Below, piece by piece: positions 1 through 8,963 of a stretch of 43,553 nucleotides of DNA. The DNA is from Saprospiraceae bacterium (GTDB taxonomy: Bacteria; Bacteroidota; Bacteroidia; Chitinophagales; Saprospiraceae). Location: positions 1 to 43,553 of the forward strand of contig JADJYH010000060.1 of assembly GCA_016719855.1 (NCBI GenBank), in the 5' to 3' direction. The notes under the pieces were generated by a model. It had not been told where the DNA came from. It was given only the letters and a program-made list of their open reading frames with translations, and made no database searches. Position 1 is the first letter of the stretch, and each line of letters opens with the position of its first letter. Position numbers and translations under genes: made by a program.

Positions 1-2
1 TC

Positions 3-845
3 CAGTTCGATGATTGTGCGGATAGGAACACCGTGTCTGGAATCAATATTCTTGTCAACGGGAAGGAAGTCAAGCCGGAGGAAGACGACGATTTCCCCGT
101 GACCATTTTCGAGCATGTTGGCTACGGCGGCAAAAGCCAGGGCTTGAAGGAAGGCATCAACACGGGTGTACTCCAAATCGGAAACGATGTTGTCAGTTCG
201 CTGAAAGTGAAAAAATGCTGGAAGGTCACGCTTTACGAGCACAACCCCAATAATGGAAGGCAGTTGGTCATTACGGGGGATTCACCCGACCTGATTCCAA
301 TGAATTTCAATGATATAGTATCTACTATCAAGGTGGAAAAAGACCCCGGCTGCAATTCATCCGCCTCGGTTGACCTGCCGAGCAAGTTCAAAGTGCTGGC
401 CTATTCCGTCGGCGAAGGGAAAAGCGACAAGGACGCCTACTGGTTTGCGTTGAACAGCAACGACAGCAGGGGGCGCATCCTGAGCCAGGCCAAACTGGGC
501 AGCAACGCCAAATGGATGGAGATACAGAGCGTTGACCTTGGCAACGACACCTATGCGTTCAAAGTAACGAATGCTGGTGCTGACATGTACCTCACCGCCC
601 GTGACAACAAAGAAGTACATGTGGAAAAAGCGGCTGGCGGCAAGGTGCCGGAAGGCGCCAAGTTCAAGTCAGTGTCGCCGCTGACCTCAGCACTGGGCGC
701 CAAGGAGCGCAATTTCCGATCTTTCCAATCCAAGAAGTTTGCTGACCATTACCTTCGCCACTCAGGCTTTGCCATGTTCGTCCATACGAGCAATGGCTCC
801 GAGCTGTTCAAGCAGGATGCTTCCTGGCTCATCCAGAAAATGTAA
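3..845 (+). CDS. Beta/gamma-crystallin domain plus AbfB-like beta-trefoil protein, 5' partial
   Basis: The frame is open to the left edge of the window, so the true start is probably outside; the first possible internal start is the GTG at 33. Residues about 20-100 (from that GTG) form a beta/gamma-crystallin domain: a Greek-key opening (TIFEHVGYGGKSQ) and two copies of the Ca2+-clamp motif, NDVVSSLKV and NDIVSTIKV. The rest resembles a beta-trefoil. Its last 45 residues carry the AbfB signature (NFRSFQ, HYLRH, FKQDASW), a fold that binds arabinofuranose side chains in fungal arabinofuranosidases. No catalytic domain is visible. A Ca2+-stabilised, sugar-binding surface or secreted protein is an inference. 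It ends 87 bases before the carbonic anhydrase gene on the same strand and could be co-transcribed with it. Confidence 0.75.
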   Translation, partial: QFDDCADRNTVSGINILVNGKEVKPEEDDDFPVTIFEHVGYGGKSQGLKEGINTGVLQIGNDVVSSLKVKKCWKVTLYEHNPNNGRQLVITGDSPDLIPMNFNDIVSTIKVEKDPGCNSSASVDLPSKFKVLAYSVGEGKSDKDAYWFALNSNDSRGRILSQAKLGSNAKWMEIQSVDLGNDTYAFKVTNAGADMYLTARDNKEVHVEKAAGGKVPEGAKFKSVSPLTSALGAKERNFRSFQSKKFADHYLRHSGFAMFVHTSNGSELFKQDASWLIQKM

Positions 846-931
846 ACCAGCAAAGCGCAGGGGTGTGCAAGCGGGCATCATGTCCACTGCCCACCGCTGC
901 GCTTTTCATTTCCACTTTAAATTTTAGCACA

Positions 932-1845
932 ATGAAAAAACATCGTACCTTATTTATATTCACCGCCCTTCTCAGCCTTGCACTGCTGGTGCCAGCCTGC
1001 AAGGACGATGACGAAACCCCCGCCGACCCCTGCGCCACCGTCACATGCGAGAACGGTGGCACCTGCGCCGACGGCACTTGCTTCTGCCCAGACGGCTTCT
1101 CCGGCCCCAACTGCGAAGTGGAAGACCCCTGCCACGAGGCCAATACGAACAACGAATGGGGCTACGACGACTTTGGCGGGCCTGCTTGTTGGAACGACGT
1201 ATGCTGCGGCACTGGCTGTACCGGCGACCATCAAAGCCCCATCAACATCGTCGGGGCAGTACCGAACAGCAACCTGCCAGAACTGCTGCTCTTTGGCAGC
1301 GAGACCACGACCAAAATTGTACACAAAGGCCATACCATCGAGTTCGAGCAACTGCCGGGCACCTATCTTGAATACGGTGAAACAGAGAACGGATTACCTG
1401 CCCAGTTCACCCTCGGCCAGTTCCACTTCCACGCCAAGAGCGAGCACCAAGTGGACGGTACGCATGCCCCCCTCGAAGCCCACATGGTATGCCGCAACGT
1501 TTGGAAGAACGAGTACATCGTGCTCGGGGTGATGATTGAGGAAGGTGCCTCCAACCCCTTCTTGGCGCAGTTCGTTGACCACCTGCCCACCGCAGCGGGC
1601 CAAGAATTCGAGGAGGAAGAACTGACCTACACCCCTTCGATTTACTACCTGCCGACCAAAGCTATTTCACCTACTCCGGCTCGCTGACCACTCCGCCCTG
1701 CTCGGAGGTGGTGAAATGGTTAGTAATGGAAACCAAGGTGCAGGCTACCGCCGCAGAGATTGAAGCCTTCACCCAAAAAATACCCAACACCCACCGCCCC
1801 GTACAGCCCCTGAACGGGCGGGTCATTGAGCACGTACAGCGCTGA
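932..1845 (+). CDS. Alpha-class carbonic anhydrase lipoprotein with EGF-like module (frameshifted)
   Basis: Reversible hydration of CO2 to bicarbonate, outside the inner membrane. The ATG at 932 gives a lipoprotein signal (MKKHRTLFIFTA...LLVPAC), followed by a six-cysteine EGF-like module (CENGGTCADGTCFC) and then the alpha-CA domain. The zinc ligands are visible as FHFHAKSEH (about residues 164 and 166) and EAHMV (about 183). The frame starting at 932 runs to 1687, but the conserved SLTTPPCSE block with the catalytic threonine, and the end of the protein (stop 1843-1845), lie in another frame. Restoring one base near 1652-1656 (ccg-acc, probably ccg-gac) joins them into about 305 residues, the normal family length. 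The break is probably a sequencing error; a real pseudogene cannot be excluded. Confidence 0.88.
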
Positions 1846-1872
1846 GTGAGGAGGACGAGGTGGAAGATTAGT

Positions 1873-1940
1873 ACACGGATGACACGGATTGGACACGGAT
1901 AAAATCCCTTGAATTCGTGTCCAATCCGTGTCATCCGTGT
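1873..1940. repeat. Word-repeat hairpin between convergent genes
   Basis: The left arm 1873-1897 and right arm 1916-1940 are perfectly complementary over 25 bases, with an 18-base loop. Each arm repeats the word acacggat three times with small spacers. It lies between the convergent carbonic anhydrase and GH3 genes. There is no T-run, so terminator function is only possible. A related element with the same acacggattgg core lies at 4350-4467, on the other side of GH3. Confidence 0.85.
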
Positions 1941-1956
1941 TCCATTTATACCCAAG

Positions 1957-4281
1957 TTACTGCTTGAATTTGCTCCCCCGCCCATCCTTTATCACCCCCT
2001 TCCAGTTCATCCCAAACCCAAAATCATATATATTCCCAGCGGCGTCCTTGTGGCATTTCATATCCTGCGGAGCGTCCTCGGCTTGGCGCTCTACCTCGCT
2101 CATGCTGGCGGGCATCTGCATGGGGAGCAGTCCCGACGGCTCGGCCTTGCCGCTGATGATGTCCAAAATTGCTTGGTCCTGCACCCGGAAATTGACCAAT
2201 ATGGCCGTCGCCTGCTGCTCGAACTCGCTGAACACCATCGGGTTGTCCACGGCCACGCTGACGATGACGGGCTTACCCTTCATCTTGGCCGCCGTTTCCG
2301 TCACCATGCCGAGGTCGGTCACGTTGCTGGTCTTCACGGTTTTGCCCTTGTAGCTGCGGTTGGCGCTGGCCTCTTTGGGGTCGCCTCCGGCAATGCTCAC
2401 AGCACGGGCTTCGGTGGCCGTGTAGTCGTTGTATTGGAGGCTGATGGGCAGGTAGCCGTTGCCGCCCGCCTTGATGTCCATGCTGTCGTAGCCGATGCCG
2501 GACTTGGGGCTTTCGATGAAAACCAGCGCCAAATCGGCCTTCGTGGGGTCGTCGGTCACGTCGAAGTATTTTTTAACGACCTCGATGTTCACGGGGTAGT
2601 CCAGTTTCTCCGGCGTCTTCATGCCGAGGAAGTTGGTGTTGGCGGGCGTGAATTTCTTTGGGACGTAGGCCACCTTCCGCCCTTTGATGGGCAGCACGTT
2701 CCCTTTGTTTTTCAACAAAACCTGCGACTTCAACTGCGCATCATAGCCCTCTTTCATAAAGTTCGGATTGCCCACCACGTTCTTCGTCACTTCCGGGTTG
2801 AGGTAGGGGTTCTCGAACAAGCCCGTCCTGAAAATATTGCGGAGCAACCGGACGGTGCTCTGCTCCATACGTTCCCGCATCCATTTTTCGCCGTGCTCCT
2901 TTACGCCCATCTGGTAGGCGTCGAGGATGGGCTGCGCCACGTTGTTGCCGCCGAACTGGTCAACGCCCGCCATCAGCACCTTGTAGTGGCGCTCCGCAAT
3001 GCTGAGTTTCTCGATGCCCCAAGGCTTGCCGCCGATGAACGAGTTCATCACCGTGTGGTCGTTAGTGATGCCCCAGTCGGTGAAGGCCACGCCGTCGTAG
3101 CCGTATTTTTTGCGGAGCAAATCATTGATAATGAACGAGTTGTAGGCATTGCCCACGTTCTCGCCGTTCTTCGTGTCCTGCCCCCAGGAGATAGTGTAAT
3201 AGGGCATAATGGCCGAGGCCATCTTGGTCTTGCTTTTCAGTTTAAAAGCCCCTTCGGTAAACGGGATGAAATGCTTCTCGAACTGCTTGCCGGGATACAC
3301 GGCGAACTTGCCAATGGCATAGTGCGCATCCCTGCCCGCCTCGCCGCTGCCGCCGCCGGGCCAGTGCTTTACCATGGCGTTCACGCTGCCGTGGCCCCAG
3401 CCGTCGGCGATTTCGAGTTGGTCAACGCTGGTCTGGAAGCCGCTGCAATATGCCTCGGCCATTGCGGCAGCAAGCCAAGGGTTCTCCCCGAAGGTGCCGT
3501 TGAAGCGCATCCACCGGGGTTCGGTGGCGATGTCCACTTGTGGGCTGAGGGCGGTGGCGATGCCCAGCGCCCGGTACTCCGCCGCTGCCACCTGCCCGAA
3601 GCGTTCCGTCACCGCCGGGTCGAATGTGGCGGCGAGACCGAGCGAACCGGGCCACATGGAGATATTGCCGCCGGAGCCAGCATTGTACTCGGCGCTGCTG
3701 ACCGTGCCGTGGCGTGGGTCGGAGCTGTTGTTGGCGGGTATGCCGAGGCCGATGCCCTCTGCCAGCACTTGGATATTGTTGTTCCATTGCGCAGCGACCT
3801 CCGGCGACTGCACAGAAGTGATGAGGACATGGCGCAGGTTGTCCTTCATCATGAAGTCGAGCTGCTGGTCGGAGAGGTCGGCGGGGTTGGTTTCGCCTTG
3901 GGCAAATGGCTTGCCGTTGTAGGTGCCGCCCATGAAGCCGCCCGCCCGAGCCGGGATGGTCTGGTGGCGACTGTACAGCATGAGGCCCGCTATCTGCTCG
4001 ATGCTCATTTGCGAAGCCAAGTCCTTCGCCCGCTCTTCAAAGGGCAGGCGCCAATCCTCGTATTTGTCGAGTTGGTCGTTCTTGTTCAAGTCCTTGAAGG
4101 CCCAGCCGTCCACCGTCAGGATTTTGATTCCGGAATCGGTGGAGTAGCCGATGGTTTGGCCTCCGTGGTTGCGGATGGTGATGATGTTGCCGATGGTGGT
4201 TTTGGTGTATTTTTCTTGGGAGAAAAGGGAGGTAGTCGTGAGCAAAACGACTGCTGTGCAGGTGGTGACGATGGATTTCAT
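1957..4281 (-). CDS. Glycoside hydrolase family 3 (beta-glucosidase-like), exported
   Basis: Hydrolyses beta-linked glycosides with retention, most likely in the periplasm or at the surface. The chosen ATG at 4281 gives a signal peptide (MKSIVTTCTAVVLLTT...SLFSQ) and a 774-residue protein; an upstream in-frame ATG at 4368 would add 29 residues without signal character. GH3 landmarks are the substrate-site KHWPGGGSGEAGRD block and the nucleophile aspartate in GVAFTDWGITND (about residue 402), followed by a GH3_C domain ending FGFGMNWKG. No fibronectin-III tail is seen. This long gene is unbroken, unlike many neighbours. It is divergent from the hybrid regulator at 4851, a typical pairing for a carbohydrate-responsive regulator and its enzyme. 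Substrate specificity cannot be read from the sequence. Confidence 0.93.
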   Translation of the reverse strand: MKSIVTTCTAVVLLTTTSLFSQEKYTKTTIGNIITIRNHGGQTIGYSTDSGIKILTVDGWAFKDLNKNDQLDKYEDWRLPFEERAKDLASQMSIEQIAGLMLYSRHQTIPARAGGFMGGTYNGKPFAQGETNPADLSDQQLDFMMKDNLRHVLITSVQSPEVAAQWNNNIQVLAEGIGLGIPANNSSDPRHGTVSSAEYNAGSGGNISMWPGSLGLAATFDPAVTERFGQVAAAEYRALGIATALSPQVDIATEPRWMRFNGTFGENPWLAAAMAEAYCSGFQTSVDQLEIADGWGHGSVNAMVKHWPGGGSGEAGRDAHYAIGKFAVYPGKQFEKHFIPFTEGAFKLKSKTKMASAIMPYYTISWGQDTKNGENVGNAYNSFIINDLLRKKYGYDGVAFTDWGITNDHTVMNSFIGGKPWGIEKLSIAERHYKVLMAGVDQFGGNNVAQPILDAYQMGVKEHGEKWMRERMEQSTVRLLRNIFRTGLFENPYLNPEVTKNVVGNPNFMKEGYDAQLKSQVLLKNKGNVLPIKGRKVAYVPKKFTPANTNFLGMKTPEKLDYPVNIEVVKKYFDVTDDPTKADLALVFIESPKSGIGYDSMDIKAGGNGYLPISLQYNDYTATEARAVSIAGGDPKEASANRSYKGKTVKTSNVTDLGMVTETAAKMKGKPVIVSVAVDNPMVFSEFEQQATAILVNFRVQDQAILDIISGKAEPSGLLPMQMPASMSEVERQAEDAPQDMKCHKDAAGNIYDFGFGMNWKGVIKDGRGSKFKQ

Positions 4282-4349
4282 ATTGATAGAAGTGTTGGTT
4301 GTGGCCGGGGGAGTTTTAGCATAAATGTCGCCAACTAAATGAGATTCCC

Positions 4350-4467
4350 GCGAGGATGATGGGAACACGGATTGGACGGATTGAGCGGATGAAAACGGAT
4401 TAAATCAGTGTAAATATCAGTGTAAATCAGTCTAATCCGCCCAATCCGTGTTACCATCCTCTTCGCG
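4350..4467. repeat. Word-repeat hairpin upstream of GH3, related to 1873-1940
   Basis: An imperfect inverted repeat: the arm 4350-4385 pairs with 4431-4467, sharing cgcga, ggatg, aacacggattgg and cggatt. The loop itself holds three near-copies of aatcagtgtaa. The core acacggattgg is the same as in the hairpin at 1873-1940. It lies in the divergent spacer upstream of GH3. Confidence 0.75.
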
Positions 4468-4850
4468 TGTCACGCTAAGTTGACTGCATCAGCGTTTGAG
4501 CCGCCCGGCCACTTGTTATATGGGCGAATGTAAGCCGCTCTGCAATATTCAGGTCATGTGGCTGAGGGAAAGGTGACGAAACGCCAGATTGTGTCGGCAA
4601 TCACTGCTTGGGCAATTGGGATTCCCGTACGTTTGATTCAAACTCAATATTTTCCAACATGCGCTCAACTTAATTGAAGAATTGTGGGACTTTTACCACC
4701 CGACTATGTTTGTAACAAACAAATGTATAGTGTTTGAACCACCTGTTCTCTTTCATTTTATTGCCTTCATTACTTTTGTCAGGAGGAGTTCCATCGGATA
4801 GGCAGTTTTCCAAAAAAAACTACATTTGGGATTGACAATCCACCTTCACC
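4468..4850. other. Spacer upstream of the hybrid regulator, no gene seen
   Basis: Nothing coding is recognisable in either strand. Apart from the promoter candidate at 4681-4712 I see no RNA gene or clear repeat. The leader between that promoter and the start codon would be about 130 bases. Confidence 0.5.
4681..4712 (+). promoter_or_regulatory. Candidate Bacteroidota promoter for the hybrid regulator
   Basis: TATGTTTG at 4705-4712 matches the Bacteroidota -7 consensus TAnnTTTG exactly. ATTG at 4681-4684, 20 bases upstream, is a weak match to the -33 TTTG box. Confidence 0.4.
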
Positions 4851-7800
4851 TTGATAAAACGTCTTGCATACCTCTTCATCCTGCTGGCAATTCCAGGGCT
4901 TTCCTTTGGCCAGGAATTGCGCTTCCAACGTTTCACCATGGAGGATGGCCTGTCAAATGACGGCACGTATTGGCTGGAAAGCCTCATTCAAGATAGGGAA
5001 GGTTTCATGTGGTTCACCACCTTCAATGGTCTGAACCGCTTCGACGGGAAGAACTTTAAAAAATACCAGTACGACCAAAACAATCCGAAGGGTTTGGGCA
5101 ACAACTTGACCACCGCCATTTGCGAAGCAACGGATGGCAGGATTTGGGTCGGCACCAACTCCGGCATCTATGTTTTCGACCCGCAGACCGAGGCGTTTGA
5201 ACAGTTGAGCCACGACCCCGCCAATCCGCACAGCCTCTGCGGCAACGAAATCAATTTTATCAAAAAAGACCGGGATGGGAATATGTGGATAGGCACGGGC
5301 ACTAGCGGCGTGTGCCGCTGGTCGCATCAGACGGGCCATTTCGATGATTTCAATGGTTATTTCGGTTCTGCACTTTCCTTCTTTCAACAAAAAAACGGTA
5401 CCATCTGGGTGGGCGACTTCCAAGGCTTACATCAGAAAGTAGATGGCAAAGATGAATTTCGAAGAATAGATATTCCCGAAGATTTTAAGCGGAAAAATTT
5501 TCAGAAAACGTCCGGCATCGCTGAACTGCCCGACGGGAGCCTCCTCATCACGTCCAGAGACTTCGGTCTTTGGACGTATAACCCCAGGACGCAAGAATTT
5601 GCCGATTTGTCCCAGTCTTTTAAGTCCAGCATCCTTTACGCTCCAAACTGCCTATTTGCAGACGAGGAGGGTAAAATCTGGATGGGCGGCGTGGGAGAAG
5701 TATTTTGTTACGACCCGGTTACAGGGGGATTTAAAGTGTTCCGCCACAACGAAGAAGCCCCAGCCAGCGTGCCCATGTTCGGCCTTGCCAGTGGTTGTTT
5801 TGATGCTGCGGGCAGCCTTTGGTTTGTAACGTCCGGTGGTGGCGTCATTGTGGCCAATTCGCCACAGCCTCCATTTGAAAAGGTGGGGAGTATATACCCC
5901 GGCGAGGTCATCCGGCTGGACGAGGACCGGCTCCTGATTAACGGTTTTGACAAACGGGGCATTATGGATGCCCAGCGGGGAACATTGACGGCTGCAGGAG
6001 TTCCAGCCAGTTTGACCAATACGTGGACCGAAACCCTGGCGCTATCTGGAAAGAACGAACTTTGGGTACAGCAAAGGGGCGAATCTCACGTGAAGGTTTT
6101 CAATTTAAAAACCGGAGAAACCCGGCAAGTACCGGGCAGGGTAGGCTGGCTCCGGGCGGGGCCGGATGGGCGGATATGGTCGGGCTTCAAGTATTTTGAC
6201 GAAGCCGTAAACCAGTGGGTGAATGAGTATCCTAAAATTGAGGGATTGCCCGATTCAGCGGAGGTGGGCCGGGCCGTGGTGGACATTCATTTTTCAGCCA
6301 AGAATATCGTCTGGCTGGCAACCAATACGGGCATTTTTCAATACAACCTCGAATCGAAGCAGGGTAGAAAATATCCATTATATCCCGGCGACGGGGTCTC
6401 GGCGGAAGTGGTCCACAAAATTCATCCGGGTCAGGCTGGCAGGTTTTACCTCATCACCTCGAATGGGATGAGCATGTACGACCCGGCCAGCGACCGTTTT
6501 TTGAGCTTCAACGAAAACAATGGCCTCTTGCACAACCAGGTGACCACGGTGGTCGAGGATGCCGACGGCAATGCATGGATTACCACGACAAGGGGAATGC
6601 ACCGGCTCGATTTGGCCACTCGCAGGTTCACCAATTACGACATCAACGACGGCCTGCCGGGCGTCAATTTCAACTTTCAAAGGGCCTTCCGGGACGATGC
6701 CGGGTTTTTGTATTTTTCCATCAATGAAGAATTGATGCGCTTCCACCCGGACAGCCTGAAACCAAAAGAATATGTCGCCCCGGTACACCTGCTCGATTTT
6801 TACCTGAACCATGAAAAAGTGCAACCCGGCGCTCAGGATTCTTTGTTGGAAAAACAACTGCGTTTCAGCCAAAAAATCCAACTGCGGCACGACCAGTCGG
6901 ATTTTGGCTTCAGCTTCATCATGCCTGTTTTTACAAAGCCAAGGAGGTGGAATATTTTTACCAACTGTCGCCCTATGACCAAGACTGGAAAAGTGCAGGC
7001 ACGAGCAGCGAAATCCATTACACCAATATGTCGCCGGGCAACTACACCTTCCGGGTGAAAGCCAAAACGGCGGACGGGTTTTGGAGCACTGCTGAAGCGA
7101 GTGTCATGGTTGACATTTCGCCTCCGTTTTACCAGACGTGGTGGGCGTATCTTTTGCTACGTCATTGCTGCCGGAGGTTTGCTTTTCGGTATCCGCCGCT
7201 TTGAACTCCGCAGGCAAGCCGTAAAAAACGAGGCATTGCGCTTGCAGGAACTCGACACCCTCAAAACCCGCCTCTACACCAACATCACCCACGAGTTCCG
7301 CACCCCGCTCACCGTCATCATAGGGATGATAGAAAACATCCGGCGGCATGAGAACGAGCGGAAACTCATCCAGCGCAACAGCAAGAACCTGCTCCGCCTC
7401 ATCAACCAGTTGCTTGACCTCTCCAAACTCGACAGCGGCACGATGAAAATGGACGTGGTGCAAAGCGACATCATCAACTACCTGCAATACCTCACGGAGT
7501 CGTTCCACTCAATGGCGCAGGAGCGAAAAATAGGGCTGACGTTTTATTCCGAATTACCGGAATTGGTCATGGACTTCGACGAGGTGAAAGTCCAGCACAT
7601 TATTTATAACCTGCTGTCCAATGCGCTCAAATTCACTGGAGAGGGCGGCAAGGTCGTCCTGCACGCCAGCCAAACCGAACGCAACGGGCAGCCATTTTTA
7701 AAACTGAAAATACAGGACACGGGCATCGGCATCCCGGAGGGACAGTTGGCGAATATTTTCGACCGCTTTTATCAAGCTGACAATTCCAGCACCCGGAAAG

Positions 7801-8708
7801 GCGAAGGCACCGGCATCGGTCTGGCGCTCACCAAAGAATTGGTGGGGCTGATGGGCGGCAACATACGGGTAGAAAGCACACAGGGGAAAGGCACGACCTT
7901 CACGCTGCTGCTGCCCGTGAAGTTGGAAGCAAACACGCCAGCGGCGAATGGTGAGTTTCAAACTTCCCGCAGCCCTCGCCCGAACTTGTGCCAAGCCTTG
8001 CCCCGAAAAGGGGGGATGCTCCCCCCTTTGGAGGCCAAGCTCAAGTTAGCTTTGAGGGGGCCGGGGAAGCCCCTCCTGCTCCTCATCGAAGACAATGCCG
8101 ACGTGGTCACCTACATCGTTGGGCTGTTGGAAAAAGACTACGAAATCCACACCGCACCCAATGGACAGGCAGGTATTGAAAAAAGCAACCGAACTCATCC
8201 GGACATCATCATCAGCGATGTAATGATGCCCGAAAAGGACGGCTACGAAGTGTGCGAAATCCTGAAAAACGACGAACGCACCAGCCATATCCCCATCATT
8301 TTGCTGACGGCAAAAGCCACCGAAGCAGACCGAATCGCGGGGCTTCGCAAAGGGGCCGATGCGTATTTGATGAAGCCGTTCAACAAGGAAGAACTGTATG
8401 TGCGGCTGGAAAAACTGCTGGAACTGCGGCGGGCTTTGCAACGGCGGTATGCCGGGATGAGAAATGACATTTTTCAAAATGTCAAATCTAAGCCCTCCCA
8501 CCGAACCCACCCTCGAACCGCCCTGACCGGCGAGCCACCCAATGCTTTCATCCGAAAAATACGCCTGCACCAGGCCAAGGAAATGCTCGAAACCACCGAG
8601 CTAAACATCTCCGAAATCGCCTACTCAGTCGGCTTCAACGACCCGAACTATTTTTCGAGGGCATTCCACAAGGAATTTGGGAAAGCGCCGAGCGAGTATC
8701 GCAACTGA
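4851..8708 (+). CDS. Hybrid two-component system regulator (propeller sensor, kinase, receiver, AraC)
   Basis: A one-protein sensor-regulator of about 1285 residues, inner-membrane, probably sensing a glycan breakdown product in the periplasm. The start is TTG at 4851 (an in-frame stop lies just upstream), giving the signal MIKRLAYLFILLAIPGLSFG. The order is two-component-propeller repeats (WVGTNSGIYVFD type), a Y_Y_Y domain, a transmembrane helix (about 7140-7200), HisKA with THEFRTPL (His about 813), an HATPase (NALKFT, DTGIGIP, GTGIGLAL), a receiver (ISDVMMP, Asp about 1122; LMKPF) and an AraC helix-turn-helix. Two opposite breaks, a lost T at 6928-6932 and an extra T at 7152-7155, cancel, so the pieces 4851-6932, 6929-7155 and 7155-8708 form one protein. 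The DNA-binding domain lacks its first helix-turn-helix. It is divergent from GH3, its probable target. Confidence 0.9.
8007..8029. repeat. G/C palindrome inside the kinase-receiver linker
   Basis: Nine bases (aaagggggg) pair perfectly with 8021-8029 around an atgct loop, inside the open frame of the hybrid regulator. The surrounding 7975-8075 is rich in similar tracts (gagggggccgggg) and encodes a low-complexity linker. A similar ttagggggcagggggtcaa tract lies at about 23981-24001, in the 5' part of the RNase P gene. Confidence 0.6.
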
Positions 8709-8963
8709 TTGATAATCTTTTGGTTGCGCCCTTTCCTTTCACTTGCCTGCGAATTTAATCCTACCCTTTTTTTGCCTCTTGCGAATCCTGTCCAGTTTTT
8801 TGCGAAACGTGTGCGGGTGGTTTGGGGAGGGCTGCCTGCATCTTTGTGGGGTCAGAAAAATTGATTGCTGGCAACTAAATGAAAACATTGTTACACACTC
8901 AAATCAAATCCTTCCAACATGAAAACAGTAACCAGTAAATCGTCTCACCTTAAAATTCAAGAC

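Noticed and set aside
1909..4338. 809-residue open frame on the plus strand opposite GH3
   Set aside because: It mirrors the codon pattern of the real minus-strand gene; it shows no domain or signal peptide, while the GH3 motifs on the other strand are clear.
6928..7155. Programmed ribosomal frameshifting in the hybrid regulator
   Set aside because: Two opposite shifts would be needed, there is no slippery heptamer, and similar homopolymer breaks occur throughout the window.
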